DNA of 64,000 nt, taken from Caryophanales bacterium (GTDB taxonomy: Bacteria; Bacillota; Bacilli; Exiguobacteriales; Exiguobacteriaceae). Position 1 is the first letter of the stretch. Every line of letters starts with the position of its first letter. Positions 55,610-64,000 of this stretch are shown piece after piece. A model generated the notes under the pieces. That model had not been told where the DNA came from. It worked only from the letters and a program-made list of their open reading frames with translations, and did not search any database. Made by a program: the position numbers and the translations under genes. The DNA lies in the NCBI GenBank assembly GCA_902362975.1, contig CABIYO010000002.1, positions 62,001 through 126,000 on the forward strand. The letters run 5' to 3'.

Positions 55610-56563
55610 ATGAAAGTTAAAAAAATTAGCCCACGCGGATATTGTTATGGTGTCGTCGATGCCATGAAGCTCGCAAATGAGGCCATCGCAAATCCAGATT
55701 TGCCACGCCCGATTCATATACTTGGAATGATTGTCCATAACCGTCACGTCACGCAGGCGTTTGAGGATCTCGGTGTCAAAACCGTTGATGCTGAAGACCG
55801 CATGCAAGCACTCGAAACCATCGATCGAGGAACGGTCGTCTTCACGGCGCACGGCATTTCACCACTCGTCCGGAAACGTGCCATCGAGAAAGGATTGACG
55901 ATTGTAGATGCCTCTTGTCCTGACGTCTTGGTCACACACGATCTGATTCGTGAGAAAACGGCAGAAGGATATGATGTCATCTATATCGGAAAACACGGGC
56001 ATCCGGAACCGGAGGGTGCAATTGGTGTTGCACCAGACCATGTTCATTTGATTCAATATGAACATGAAATCGATCAGTTGCCGAGTCATTTGTTCGAACG
56101 AAAAATTTTGGTGACGAACCAGACGACGATGAGTCAATGGGACGTTTCCGCATTGATTGAAACGATTCAAGCCCGTTACCCTCACGTGGAAGTGCATAAT
56201 GAAATCTGTAACGCGACGCAAGTTCGTCAAGAAGCCGTTGCTGAACAAGCGGGAGACTGCGAATTGCTGATTGTCGTCGGAGATCCTAAATCTAACAACT
56301 CCAATCGTTTAGCACAAGTTTCAAAAGAGATTGCCGGAACGAATGCATATCGAATCAGTGACTTGAGTGAACTTGACTTGAATTGGCTCGAGGGAGTCGA
56401 GACCGTCGCTGTGACGTCGGGCGCCTCTACTCCTACACCGATTACGAAAAAAGTCATCGACTTTTTGTCGCAGTATGACCCAGACGATTTAAGCACGCAC
56501 GATAAAACGCCATTTCTTGAACTTCGGAGCATCTTACCGAAAGTGAAAGCTTTGCGTAAGTGA
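55610..56563 (+). CDS. ispH: HMBPP reductase
   Basis: Last step of the MEP pathway; reduces HMBPP to IPP and DMAPP with a 4Fe-4S cluster. Cluster cysteines are in [14 protein letters not shown] and [14 protein letters not shown] holds the active-site His and the T-N-Q-T-T motif is present. 317 residues. Divergent from the kinase gene. Confidence 0.95.
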   Translation: MKVKKISPRGYCYGVVDAMKLANEAIANPDLPRPIHILGMIVHNRHVTQAFEDLGVKTVDAEDRMQALETIDRGTVVFTAHGISPLVRKRAIEKGLTIVDASCPDVLVTHDLIREKTAEGYDVIYIGKHGHPEPEGAIGVAPDHVHLIQYEHEIDQLPSHLFERKILVTNQTTMSQWDVSALIETIQARYPHVEVHNEICNATQVRQEAVAEQAGDCELLIVVGDPKSNNSNRLAQVSKEIAGTNAYRISDLSELDLNWLEGVETVAVTSGASTPTPITKKVIDFLSQYDPDDLSTHDKTPFLELRSILPKVKALRK

Positions 56564-56564
56564 A

Positions 56565-56600
56565 GGAATCCCCCATTCTCTCAGAGGATGGGGGATTTTT
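56565..56600. terminator. Bidirectional terminator between ispH and yqfO
   Basis: AATCCCCCAT / ATGGGGGATT stem with CTCTCAGAGG loop and T-run. Confidence 0.85.
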
Positions 56601-56605
56601 AGGAT

Positions 56606-57718
56606 TTACTTGAATTGAAACGGGTTCGTGTTCGCAACAGATTGAATCAAGTCGACATTAATTTTGGCTTTTTCAAACTTTTTGCTGAGCACGTCGATCA
56701 CACCTTGTTTCATGATACTCTCGACATGATGCCCCGGATCCACGACCGCAAGCCCAAGTGCCATCGCATCATGAGCCACGTGGAAATATAAATCACCCGT
56801 CACATATGCATCTGCACCTTTGAAATGCGCAGCAGACACATATTTATTCCCGTCTCCACCTAAAACGGCAACTTTTTCAATCGAACGTCTCGGGTCTCCG
56901 ACGACTCGCACGCCCTCAACCCCAAAACTTGTTTTCACGTGTTCGGCAAACTGTTCAAGTGTCATGGCCTGTTCAAGCCGACCGATTCGCCCTAGCCCAA
57001 ATACATGACCGTCGATTTCATCGCGCATGAGGTCATACGCCACTTCCTCATATGGATGGGCGTCTTTCATTGCTTTTAGTACACGCTTCTTCTGACTCTC
57101 CCGAACGACCGTTTCGATTTTCACTTCGTCCACTTGTTCCGTTTCATGCGGACGACCGATGAAAGGGTCAGTCCCTTCGAGCGGAGTGAATTGTCCCGTT
57201 CCGGAAACACGGAACTGACAGTCTGCATAGTCACCGATATGTCCTGCACCCGCTTTTCCTAGAGCCCGGGATACGTCTTGCGCATGCGTGGATGGAACGA
57301 ATACAGATAGTTTATAGACCGGCTCCTCATAGGTCGGGACGAGTACTTTCGTATCGCGGAGACCGATTGCCTCACTCATCCAATCGTTCACACCACCGCT
57401 ACATACGTCTAAATTTGTATGGGCGACATAGACCGCGATATCGTGCTGAATACATTTCATCGTAATCTTCCCAGCCGTGGAACGGTCATTGACTTGAGCT
57501 AACGGACTAAAGATGGGTGGATGATGCGCGATAATCAAATCAATTTGTTTCTCAATCGCTTCATCCACAACCGATTCAAGTACATCAAGCGTGACCATGA
57601 CCCGTTTGACTTCTTTGTTGAGCGACCCAATCTGCAAGCCGATTTTATCCCCTTCGATCGCCAAATGTTTCGGTGCGAATTCCTCAAACAATTGAATCAC
57701 TTGATTGCCGTTTGCCAT
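56606..57718 (-). CDS. yqfO: Nif3/YqfO dinuclear metal-centre protein
   Basis: 370 residues: a Nif3 GTP cyclohydrolase I-type 2 fold split by an inserted CutA/PII-like domain (about 125-235). Metal-site histidines appear in A-H-H-P-P, A-H-T-N-L-D and the C-terminal D-P-G-H-H-V-E. Function unresolved. Start overlaps the trmK stop (TAATG), conserved pair in Bacillales. Confidence 0.9.
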   Translation of the reverse strand: MANGNQVIQLFEEFAPKHLAIEGDKIGLQIGSLNKEVKRVMVTLDVLESVVDEAIEKQIDLIIAHHPPIFSPLAQVNDRSTAGKITMKCIQHDIAVYVAHTNLDVCSGGVNDWMSEAIGLRDTKVLVPTYEEPVYKLSVFVPSTHAQDVSRALGKAGAGHIGDYADCQFRVSGTGQFTPLEGTDPFIGRPHETEQVDEVKIETVVRESQKKRVLKAMKDAHPYEEVAYDLMRDEIDGHVFGLGRIGRLEQAMTLEQFAEHVKTSFGVEGVRVVGDPRRSIEKVAVLGGDGNKYVSAAHFKGADAYVTGDLYFHVAHDAMALGLAVVDPGHHVESIMKQGVIDVLSKKFEKAKINVDLIQSVANTNPFQFK

Positions 57719-58434
57719 TACTGACTCACCTCTCTCATCTTGTCACGCATCCGTTTGAACTCCACTTGTTTTTGAATCAAGGCTTCCGATTGAATGCCAG
57801 CTGCCATCTGTCCAAGCACATAATCGAGCTTATCAGCTTCACGACTCCACTTAAGTTTAAATGGTTCTGGTCGCTCTTGAACGAGATATGGACCGAATAA
57901 CAACTGCCACATGCGCTCGTCCGACTCGTCACTATAGATGGACTCAGTTCCTTTTTCTCCGACAAGGATTTCGTAAACCTTATCATTTTCTTCCACAATT
58001 GCCTCTTCGACAAGGACATATTCATGTTCAAGCAGCCAGCTTCGTACGTGTTGCCCATCAACGTTCGGTTGAAGGACGAGCCGTTCGACCGCACCGAGCT
58101 TATCTTGACCCGCTTCGAGAATGGAGCGAATCAAACTACCGCCCATCCCGCAAATCGAGATACACGTCACTTCATTGGGCTGTAAGACAGCAAGACCATC
58201 ACCAAGGCGTACATCAATGGCATCACCTGCCCCAATCAAATCGACTTGTGCTCTCGCAGCTTCCATCGGCCCAACGTTCACTTCCCCCGCGATTCCTTTT
58301 GAAATGATTCCTTGCTGAAAGGCATAGCATGGGACATACGCATGATCCGAACCAATATCGGCGAGCACACTTCCTTTTGGGATATAATCGACAACCTGCT
58401 TCAATCGTCGGTCTAACGTAACACGTTCTTGCAT
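57718..58434 (-). CDS. trmK: tRNA (adenine22-N1)-methyltransferase
   Basis: SAM-dependent enzyme that makes m1A22 in tRNA. Rossmann SAM loop A-D-I-G-S-D-H-A-Y near the N-terminus, catalytic motif C-G-M-G-G, and a helical C-terminal tail. 238 residues; ATG after AAAGGAG. Confidence 0.92.
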   Translation of the reverse strand: MQERVTLDRRLKQVVDYIPKGSVLADIGSDHAYVPCYAFQQGIISKGIAGEVNVGPMEAARAQVDLIGAGDAIDVRLGDGLAVLQPNEVTCISICGMGGSLIRSILEAGQDKLGAVERLVLQPNVDGQHVRSWLLEHEYVLVEEAIVEENDKVYEILVGEKGTESIYSDESDERMWQLLFGPYLVQERPEPFKLKWSREADKLDYVLGQMAAGIQSEALIQKQVEFKRMRDKMREVSQ

Positions 58435-58497
58435 ACAGACAACTCCTTTGTTCTACTTCTTCCCTAGCGTATCGAATTCTCTACAGTTCGACAACAA

Positions 58498-58527
58498 AAA
58501 ACGCACCCCATCACGGAGTGCGTCACA
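58498..58527 (-). terminator. Terminator of cccA
   Basis: GACGCACTCC / GGGGTGCGTT stem with T-run on the minus strand. Confidence 0.85.
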
Positions 58528-58529
58528 TC

Positions 58530-58868
58530 TTATTGTTCAATCAACCAGTTCGCAAGCACTTCTGCTTCTTCAGCTGATGCAAGACCTGCTGGCATCGCAC
58601 CTTGACCGTTAACGATGATGTTTGCGATTTCTTCTGGTGAAAGACGATCGCCGACACCTGTAAGTGCTGGACCGACGCCACCTTCAAGGTTTCCGCCGTG
58701 GCAACCTGTGCAACCCTTCGCAGCATACAACTCTTCCGGGTTCATTTCAGTGACAGCTGGACCTTCAGCCGCTTGTTGCGCCTGATTCACCCCAAAATAC
58801 GATAATGATACCATGGCAATAATTGCGACGATTGCGATTGCCGCAAACGGTAACAATGGATTACGCAT
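58530..58868 (-). CDS. cccA: Membrane-anchored cytochrome c-550
   Basis: 112 residues: N-terminal membrane anchor (about 7-25), then a class I cytochrome c with C53-T-G-C56-H57 and the axial Met92 in G-A-M-P-A-G. Acts in electron transfer at the outer face of the membrane. Follows sigA as in B. subtilis. Confidence 0.93.
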   Translation of the reverse strand: MRNPLLPFAAIAIVAIIAMVSLSYFGVNQAQQAAEGPAVTEMNPEELYAAKGCTGCHGGNLEGGVGPALTGVGDRLSPEEIANIIVNGQGAMPAGLASAEEAEVLANWLIEQ

Positions 58869-58921
58869 TGTAGTTCCCCCTCATGTTCATTCCAAATTTC
58901 TATCCAACACTATTTTACTCA

Positions 58922-58974
58922 AAAAATAATAAAGAAGGAAGGAAAATCACTCATTTTCCTTCCTTTCTCCTAAA
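58922..58974 (-). terminator. Terminator of sigA
   Basis: GGAAGGAAAAT / ATTTTCCTTCC stem followed by T-rich sequence on the minus strand. Confidence 0.85.
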
Positions 58975-59000
58975 ACTTCACACTTTATTCAAATATGAAA

Positions 59001-60095
59001 TTAATCGAGGAAGTCTTTCAAGCGTTTGGAACGACTCGGATGACGCAATTTACGAAGGGCTTTCGCTTCGATTTGACGAATCCGCTCACGTGTGACACCG
59101 AATACTTTACCAACTTCTTCGAGTGTGCGTGTGCGTCCGTCATCTAGACCGAACCGAAGGCGAAGGACGTTCTCTTCACGGTCTGTCAACGTATCCAGTA
59201 CGTCCTCTAATTGCTCTTTCAACAATTCATAGGCTGCCGCATCTTGAGGAGCCATCGCATCTTGGTCTTCGATGAAGTCACCGAGATGTGAATCATCTTC
59301 TTCCCCAATCGGTGTCTCTAAAGAAACAGGTTCTTGGGCTATCTTTAGAATTTCACGGACCTTCTCAGGTGTGAGTTCCATCTCTTTGGCAATCTCTTCC
59401 GGAGAAGGTTCGCGACCGAGGTCTTGAAGCAATTGACGTTGTACACGAATCAATTTGTTGATTGTTTCCACCATGTGTACAGGAATACGAATCGTACGGG
59501 CTTGGTCAGCAATCGCACGTGTGATCGCTTGGCGAATCCACCACGTCGCATACGTCGAGAATTTGAACCCTTTCATGTAGTCGAATTTTTCGACCGCTTT
59601 GATGAGTCCCATGTTCCCTTCTTGAATCAAATCAAGGAAGAGCATCCCACGACCGACATAACGCTTCGCAATCGACACGACGAGACGTAGGTTCGCTTCT
59701 GCGAGACGTTTCTTCGCTTCCTCGTCTCCTTGCTCGATTCGTTTAGCGAGCTCCGTCTCATCTTTCGCACTGAGAAGGTCGACTCGTCCGATTTCTTTCA
59801 AATACATCCGAACCGGGTCGTTGATTTTGATTCCGGGAGGTACTGATAAGTCGTTCAAATCGACTTCTTCATCCTCTTTTTTCGCAGGTGTTTCTTCTGC
59901 GTCCGCTGCCTCTTCTGTGACGCGGATGTCTTTAGCCTCTAAATCTTCGATGAAGTTATCGATAAAATCCGAATCCACCTCGAAGTGACTGAGGCGATCT
60001 TGGATTGCTTGCATTGAGACGACGCCTTTTTTCTTGCCTAACTTTTCAAGTTCCTCTATGGCGTTAAATAAATCCTCTTTCTTCTTCTCTGCCAT
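59001..60095 (-). CDS. sigA: RNA polymerase primary sigma factor SigA
   Basis: Housekeeping sigma factor, 364 residues. Region 1.1-like N-terminus with acidic stretch, region 1.2 at [11 protein letters not shown], region 2 with [12 protein letters not shown] and the 4.2 helix-turn-helix [13 protein letters not shown]. Directly after dnaG in the macromolecular synthesis operon. Confidence 0.97.
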   Translation of the reverse strand: MAEKKKEDLFNAIEELEKLGKKKGVVSMQAIQDRLSHFEVDSDFIDNFIEDLEAKDIRVTEEAADAEETPAKKEDEEVDLNDLSVPPGIKINDPVRMYLKEIGRVDLLSAKDETELAKRIEQGDEEAKKRLAEANLRLVVSIAKRYVGRGMLFLDLIQEGNMGLIKAVEKFDYMKGFKFSTYATWWIRQAITRAIADQARTIRIPVHMVETINKLIRVQRQLLQDLGREPSPEEIAKEMELTPEKVREILKIAQEPVSLETPIGEEDDSHLGDFIEDQDAMAPQDAAAYELLKEQLEDVLDTLTDREENVLRLRFGLDDGRTRTLEEVGKVFGVTRERIRQIEAKALRKLRHPSRSKRLKDFLD

Positions 60096-60130
60096 CTAGC
60101 AGTTCAACTCCTTCCAAACTTCATACACGA

Positions 60131-61942
60131 TCATCGTTCTCGAAGACGACGACTACGGGCAATCAATTCTTGTAGCCTAGACGCCTGGTCTACAATACTT
60201 TCGGCGTCTTGAGCGATTTCCCTTTTTGCACGCTCGATTTGACGTTGCTCCTCATAACTGTTTATGACCCGAATGTATTCGTCTAAAACCTCTTCAGACA
60301 ATTCATCCGGTCCAGCCATCAGACGAATCTCTGCAAAGCGCATCGCGTAATCAGGACGTTGATCGCAATAACGCTCCATAAACGGAAGCGTGATCTGATC
60401 AAACTCATCCTGTGTCATCGTTTCGGACACGATTTCATACAATGCTGAACCTAACATGCGATGGGTTTCATCTTGATAACGAAGCCCTAAACGGTCGCGT
60501 ACGAAACGGACCTGTTCCGGCCCCATCAACATCGCACGCAACAAGTACTTCTCGGCTTTCATCCAACGTGGCTCACCTGTTTTACTCGAACGTTTTCGTA
60601 CCGGCTCTACAGGTTCCATCGCGCGGGTAGGAGTTGATTCGCTTGACGTCGGACGAGGGATTCTCGAACGAAGCGTCTCTAGCGGAATCTCAAACTCATC
60701 CGATAATTTCTTCACATATAAATCTCTTCGAATCGAATCATTTGTCTTTCCGATTTCTTCAAGCATAGATTCAATAAATCGAATCCGTTCTCCTTCTCGG
60801 TTCAAGTTTTTTCCACGTCGGTACACGCGATTCATAAAATCGAGAACACTCAACTGCTCAGATTCAATAAACTGCTGCCAGTGAGTTGCCCCATGCTGAC
60901 GGATATAATCATCTGGGTCCGTCTTTTCCGGTAGTGGCAAAACTTGGACATCGAGCGGTGACGCTTCCAAGAGGCGAATGACTTTTTGTGTCGCTTCTTG
61001 TCCCGCGTGGTCTCCGTCATAACAGATGATGACCTCTTCCACGATGCGGGATAGCGCCCTTGCGTGTTGAGGAGAGAACGCGGTCCCGAGCGATGCCACA
61101 ACTTCTTGTGTGCCCGCTTGCGCAACTTGTAAAACGTCGACGTTCCCTTCAACGAGGAAGACACGTTTTTTCTTACGCATCGTCGCTCGGGCTTGGGAAA
61201 AACCGAATAACAACTCGCTCTTATTGAAGAGTGGCGTCTCAGCCGTATTCACATACTTGGGTTGTCGGTCATCAATCGCTCGTCCACTGAAGCCAACGAT
61301 GGTGCCGTCTCGATCCGCAATCGGAAAGACGACCCGTCCTTCAAATCGGTCAAAATATTCACCGGACTTCGACTTTGAAATCAAACCTGCCTCTACCATT
61401 ACTTCTAAATCAAACCCGCGCCGCTCTAACAGCTCGACAGTAAAGCGTCGTTGGTCTGGGGCAAACCCGATCTTGTATTGCGCAATCGTCTCTTCAGCCA
61501 AGTCACGATTCCGTAAATACGTTAAGCCCACTTCTCCAGCTTCTGTTTTCATCAGCACTTCATGATACAAGTCGGCGACAAGGCGGTGCGCATCACGCAT
61601 CTGTTTGCGCCATACCTGTTCACGCGTCAATTCCTCGTCTCCTTGAATACCGTCTACCGAAATATTCGCCCGTGTTGCCAAGCGTTCGACCGTTTCAGGA
61701 AACGACAATCCCTCGGTTTCCATCACGAACGTAAAGACATTCCCGCCGGCGCCACAACCGAAACAGTGATACATCCCTTTTTCAGGTGAGACGGAGAATG
61801 ACGGTGAGTTTTCGGAATGAAACGGACATAATCCGACAAGGCGGTGTCCTTGTTTCTTTAGTTCGACACGTTCGCCAATCAATTCTACGATATCGGTCGC
61901 TTGTTTCACTTCTGCGATGACTTCATCTGGTATTCGTGGCAT
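60131..61942 (-). CDS. dnaG: DNA primase
   Basis: Makes RNA primers for replication. CHC2 zinc domain (C-P-F-H...C-F-G-C), TOPRIM core (F-L-V-E-G-N-V-D-V, I-C-Y-D-G-D-H-A-G) and C-terminal DnaB-interaction domain. ATG 61942 after AGGGAGTGG gives 603 residues, as in B. subtilis. Upstream of sigA, 35 bases apart. Confidence 0.96.
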   Translation of the reverse strand: MPRIPDEVIAEVKQATDIVELIGERVELKKQGHRLVGLCPFHSENSPSFSVSPEKGMYHCFGCGAGGNVFTFVMETEGLSFPETVERLATRANISVDGIQGDEELTREQVWRKQMRDAHRLVADLYHEVLMKTEAGEVGLTYLRNRDLAEETIAQYKIGFAPDQRRFTVELLERRGFDLEVMVEAGLISKSKSGEYFDRFEGRVVFPIADRDGTIVGFSGRAIDDRQPKYVNTAETPLFNKSELLFGFSQARATMRKKKRVFLVEGNVDVLQVAQAGTQEVVASLGTAFSPQHARALSRIVEEVIICYDGDHAGQEATQKVIRLLEASPLDVQVLPLPEKTDPDDYIRQHGATHWQQFIESEQLSVLDFMNRVYRRGKNLNREGERIRFIESMLEEIGKTNDSIRRDLYVKKLSDEFEIPLETLRSRIPRPTSSESTPTRAMEPVEPVRKRSSKTGEPRWMKAEKYLLRAMLMGPEQVRFVRDRLGLRYQDETHRMLGSALYEIVSETMTQDEFDQITLPFMERYCDQRPDYAMRFAEIRLMAGPDELSEEVLDEYIRVINSYEEQRQIERAKREIAQDAESIVDQASRLQELIARSRRLRER

Positions 61943-61973
61943 GTTGACCACTCCCTGTTTCCAATCTCGCAAC

Positions 61974-62002
61974 GAAACGGAACGCTCATCACGTTCCGTT
62001 TC
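61974..62002 (-). other. Leader hairpin upstream of dnaG
   Basis: Eleven-pair stem GAAACGGAACG / CGTTCCGTTTC with a seven-base loop between the dnaG promoter and ribosome site; no T-run of terminator quality. Could regulate dnaG-sigA expression or weakly terminate yqfL transcripts. Confidence 0.5.
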
Positions 62003-62021
62003 ACTGTACTGTCAATACTTT

Positions 62022-62051
62022 ATTATACCCTCTTGAAGCAATGATTACTAA
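62022..62051 (-). promoter_or_regulatory. Promoter of dnaG-sigA
   Basis: TTAGTA (62046-62051), 18-base spacer, perfect TATAAT (62022-62027) on the minus strand. Confidence 0.65.
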
Positions 62052-62068
62052 TTGAAACACTTACTCAT

Positions 62069-62884
62069 TCAATCCTCTTTAGACTGCTCAAGATGACGCA
62101 AGATAATCCCTGCCGTTTCTTCAACAGCTTTGTTCGTCACATCGATGACTTCGCAACCGATTCGTTCATAAATACCGCGCGCATACTCGAGTTCACGATT
62201 GATTCGCTCGAGTTGCGCATAATCGGCTTCCGGCTTCAAACCGAGCGATTTGAGGCGTTCCATCCGGATTGAAATCAGCTTTTCCGGAGAGATAATCAGC
62301 CCGACACATCGTTCAGCAGGCAAATCAAACAATTCCTCAGGCGGTCTCGATTCTGGAACGAGCGGCACGTTCGCGACTTTATATCGTTTCAGTGCCAAAT
62401 ATTGAGACAGCGGCGTCTTTGACGTTCGAGAAACCCCGATCAACACGATATCGGCTTTTTTTAGCCCACGTGGGTCCCGACCATCGTCATACTTGACGGC
62501 AAACTCCATCGCCTCGATTTTTCGGAAGTAATCATCATCCAATCGATAGATGTGCCCCGGCTTTTCACGTGGCGCTTCTTTCAATTGACCAGATAAGACA
62601 TCGAGCAAATCTCCGAGTAAATCAACCATCTTCACTTGATGCGCTTCACCAAGTCGCATGAGAAGGGCGCGATGTTCCTCATTAACGAGGGTGAACACAA
62701 TGATGGCCTGTTGTGCTTTCGCTTGTGTGACGACATCGATAATCGTCTGCTCATCTTCGACGAAGGGGATGCGAAGAGTTTCAATCGCATTCTCGTGGAA
62801 TTGGATACTCGCTGCCCGGACGACGAGTTCGCACGTCTCCCCGACCGAGTCACTTACAACGAACACGAGTTGTTTTGTAGTCAA
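62069..62884 (-). CDS. yqfL: Pyruvate, phosphate dikinase regulatory protein YqfL
   Basis: DUF299-family bifunctional kinase/pyrophosphorylase that acts on PPDK or, in Bacillus, modulates CcpN. P-loop G-V-S-R-T-S-K-T-P-L-S and the D-S-V-G-E-T start are present. TTG 62884, eight bases after GAGGAGG, gives 271 residues like B. subtilis YqfL; an upstream in-frame ATG would overlap ccpN and lies before the ribosome site. Follows ccpN by 13 bases. Confidence 0.9.
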   Translation of the reverse strand: MTTKQLVFVVSDSVGETCELVVRAASIQFHENAIETLRIPFVEDEQTIIDVVTQAKAQQAIIVFTLVNEEHRALLMRLGEAHQVKMVDLLGDLLDVLSGQLKEAPREKPGHIYRLDDDYFRKIEAMEFAVKYDDGRDPRGLKKADIVLIGVSRTSKTPLSQYLALKRYKVANVPLVPESRPPEELFDLPAERCVGLIISPEKLISIRMERLKSLGLKPEADYAQLERINRELEYARGIYERIGCEVIDVTNKAVEETAGIILRHLEQSKED

Positions 62885-62897
62885 TTCGGTTTCCTCC

Positions 62898-63527
62898 TCA
62901 GATCGACTCATCGTTCGCTAGCGCAATGAGCACCTTCGTCATATTAGTCTTCGTCATACGTCCGAGCACAATCAGTTTCCCATCTTTTTCTTCCACGACG
63001 GGCATGGCATCGATTTGTTTCTCAATCAATTTCATCCCAGCTCGAATCAACGTTTCTGTTTTCTCACATACCGTAATGTTCGGCATGCGGGTCATGATGA
63101 CATTGACGGGTAACTGATCTAAATCTTGATTTCCGATGGCCGCACGAAGGAGGTCTTTGCGAGATAAAACTCCGACTAACTCCCGGTCACGACCGACAAC
63201 GAATAACGAGCCGACATCTTCTAAGAATAACGTGACGATCGCATCGTATACCGTCATTTCATCCCGTACGACTTTCGCAGAAGACATGAAGTCCCCTACG
63301 GTCAGCGAATCTAATTTTTCTCGGAGCATCGACGAATTCCGTTTGCCAACGAACGTGTAGCCGACACGAGGTCTAGCTTCAAGTATTCCTGTCATCGTCA
63401 AAATGGCGAGGTCAGGCCGCAAGGTCGCACGTGTTAATGAGAGCTCTTGTGCAATTTGTTCCCCTGTGATCGGCCCGTTCTCCTTCACGATCTCGACGAT
63501 TTTTTGTTGGCGTTCATTCAGTTGCAT
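62898..63527 (-). CDS. ccpN: Catabolite repressor CcpN
   Basis: Represses gluconeogenic genes (gapB, pckA in B. subtilis). 209 residues: N-terminal helix-turn-helix (about 1-60, L-T-R-A-T-L-R-P-D) and two CBS domains (about 75-205) that bind nucleotides. ATG 63527 is six bases after AGGGGG. Paired with its modulator yqfL as in Bacillus. Confidence 0.92.
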   Translation of the reverse strand: MQLNERQQKIVEIVKENGPITGEQIAQELSLTRATLRPDLAILTMTGILEARPRVGYTFVGKRNSSMLREKLDSLTVGDFMSSAKVVRDEMTVYDAIVTLFLEDVGSLFVVGRDRELVGVLSRKDLLRAAIGNQDLDQLPVNVIMTRMPNITVCEKTETLIRAGMKLIEKQIDAMPVVEEKDGKLIVLGRMTKTNMTKVLIALANDESI

Positions 63528-63548
63528 AGCCAACCCCCTCTAGTTTAG

Positions 63549-64000
63549 TTAGAGTACGAGCGCGTTGAAATCTGCGACACGCTTAATCGTCGTTGCAAGT
63601 CGGTTCATTTCATGGAGACGGTTTTGGCGGACCGCCTCGTCATCACTCATAACCATTGTATGTTCGAAATACTTCATAATCGGTGATTCAAGTTGTTGTA
63701 GAAGGTTGAGCGCTTTCTTGTAATCTCCCATCTCGACAGCATCGGCTGTTGCAGGAGCGATCTGTTCAATCGCATCATGCAACGCAATCTCATAATCGTT
63801 CTCAAACAAGGAAGGGTCGACGTCTCCCGCTTCACCTTTTTTCGAGATGTTCACGACACGCGACAATTGCTCAATCAACGCCTTCACATCCGTTGATACA
63901 AATTCTTGAATCGCCTCTGCGCGAGCATCGAGTCGCACAACCGTCAATGAGGTCGTCAATACGGCGTCAATCACATCATAACGAACCTGCTGTTCTTGGA
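63549..64000 (-). CDS. glyS: Glycyl-tRNA synthetase beta subunit, C-terminal part
   Basis: The frame is open to the window edge and encodes about 149 residues of the C-terminal anticodon-binding domain, with F-E-H-T-M-V-M, then R-Q-N-R-L and A-D-F-N-A-L-V-L at the end, as in bacterial GlyS. The N-terminal part and glyQ are expected beyond 64,000. The GTG at 63974 is an internal codon, not a start. Confidence 0.92.
   Translation of the reverse strand, partial: QEQQVRYDVIDAVLTTSLTVVRLDARAEAIQEFVSTDVKALIEQLSRVVNISKKGEAGDVDPSLFENDYEIALHDAIEQIAPATADAVEMGDYKKALNLLQQLESPIMKYFEHTMVMSDDEAVRQNRLHEMNRLATTIKRVADFNALVL

Noticed and set aside
1..64000. Mobile elements, prophage genes, CRISPR repeats, rRNA operons
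   Set aside because: No transposase, integrase or spaced direct repeats were seen, and gene content follows Bacillales core synteny throughout.

Overview
The window looks like a chromosomal segment of a low-to-moderate GC Bacillales bacterium, most probably an Exiguobacterium or close relative. The gene order follows the Bacillus subtilis yqf-yqg-yqh region (efp-yqhT-aroQ, yqhQ/yqhP, gcv, comG, mgsR-yqgY-yqgX-yqgW, yqgS, glcK-yqgQ-gluP, yqgN, rpmG, pst, pbpA, sodA, ispG, yqfW, zur, nfo, cshB, ispH, yqfO-trmK, cccA, sigA-dnaG, yqfL-ccpN, glyS). Starts are usually ATG with strong GGAGG-type ribosome sites, and several genes use GTG or TTG. I see no insertion sequence, prophage, CRISPR array or rRNA. 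No gene-free stretch exceeds about 260 bases.

Layout. 1-5,000: efp (cut by the window edge), a peptidase and aroQ; yqhQ/yqhP; hpt, mntR and a rhodanese. 5,000-13,400: glycine cleavage operon, shikimate kinase, and a complete seven-gene comG competence pseudopilus operon. 13,400-23,700: mgsR, small membrane proteins, a lipoteichoic acid synthase, glucokinase, M42 peptidase, rhomboid protease, ldh, a DUF92 protein, 5-FTHF cyclo-ligase and L33. 23,700-26,700: a two-gene glucan module, in which a GH57 enzyme fused to half a GT-B glycosyltransferase sits downstream of an HTH-DUF4912 protein. 26,800-34,300: pst phosphate operon with phoU, then pbpA and sodA. 34,300-38,500: intracellular alpha-amylase, two CAU tRNAs, an Na/Pi cotransporter and a small membrane protein. 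38,500-45,700: chemoreceptor, ispG, nucleotidase, NAD(P)HX repair enzyme, and a znuCB-zur operon. 45,800-55,500: ppx-ppk polyphosphate genes, a XapX protein, an HNH-like protein beside nfo, cshB, and a sensor kinase paired with a membrane-anchored sugar-binding protein. 55,600-64,000: ispH, yqfO-trmK, cccA, sigA, dnaG, yqfL, ccpN and the 3' part of glyS.

Connections. Phosphate is a recurring theme: pst/phoU behind a clear four-repeat Pho box, a separate Na/Pi carrier with PhoU-like domains, and ppx-ppk. Regulatory sites readable in the DNA include two Rex-like operators and a cre-like site before ldh, and a Zur box in the znuC promoter. There is also a SigD-like promoter before the chemoreceptor, and a hairpin that appears to bring a distant Shine-Dalgarno close to the hpt start. 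The two least ordinary loci are the GH57/half-GT plus DUF4912 pair and the kinase plus anchored binding-protein pair that lacks a response regulator and transporter.
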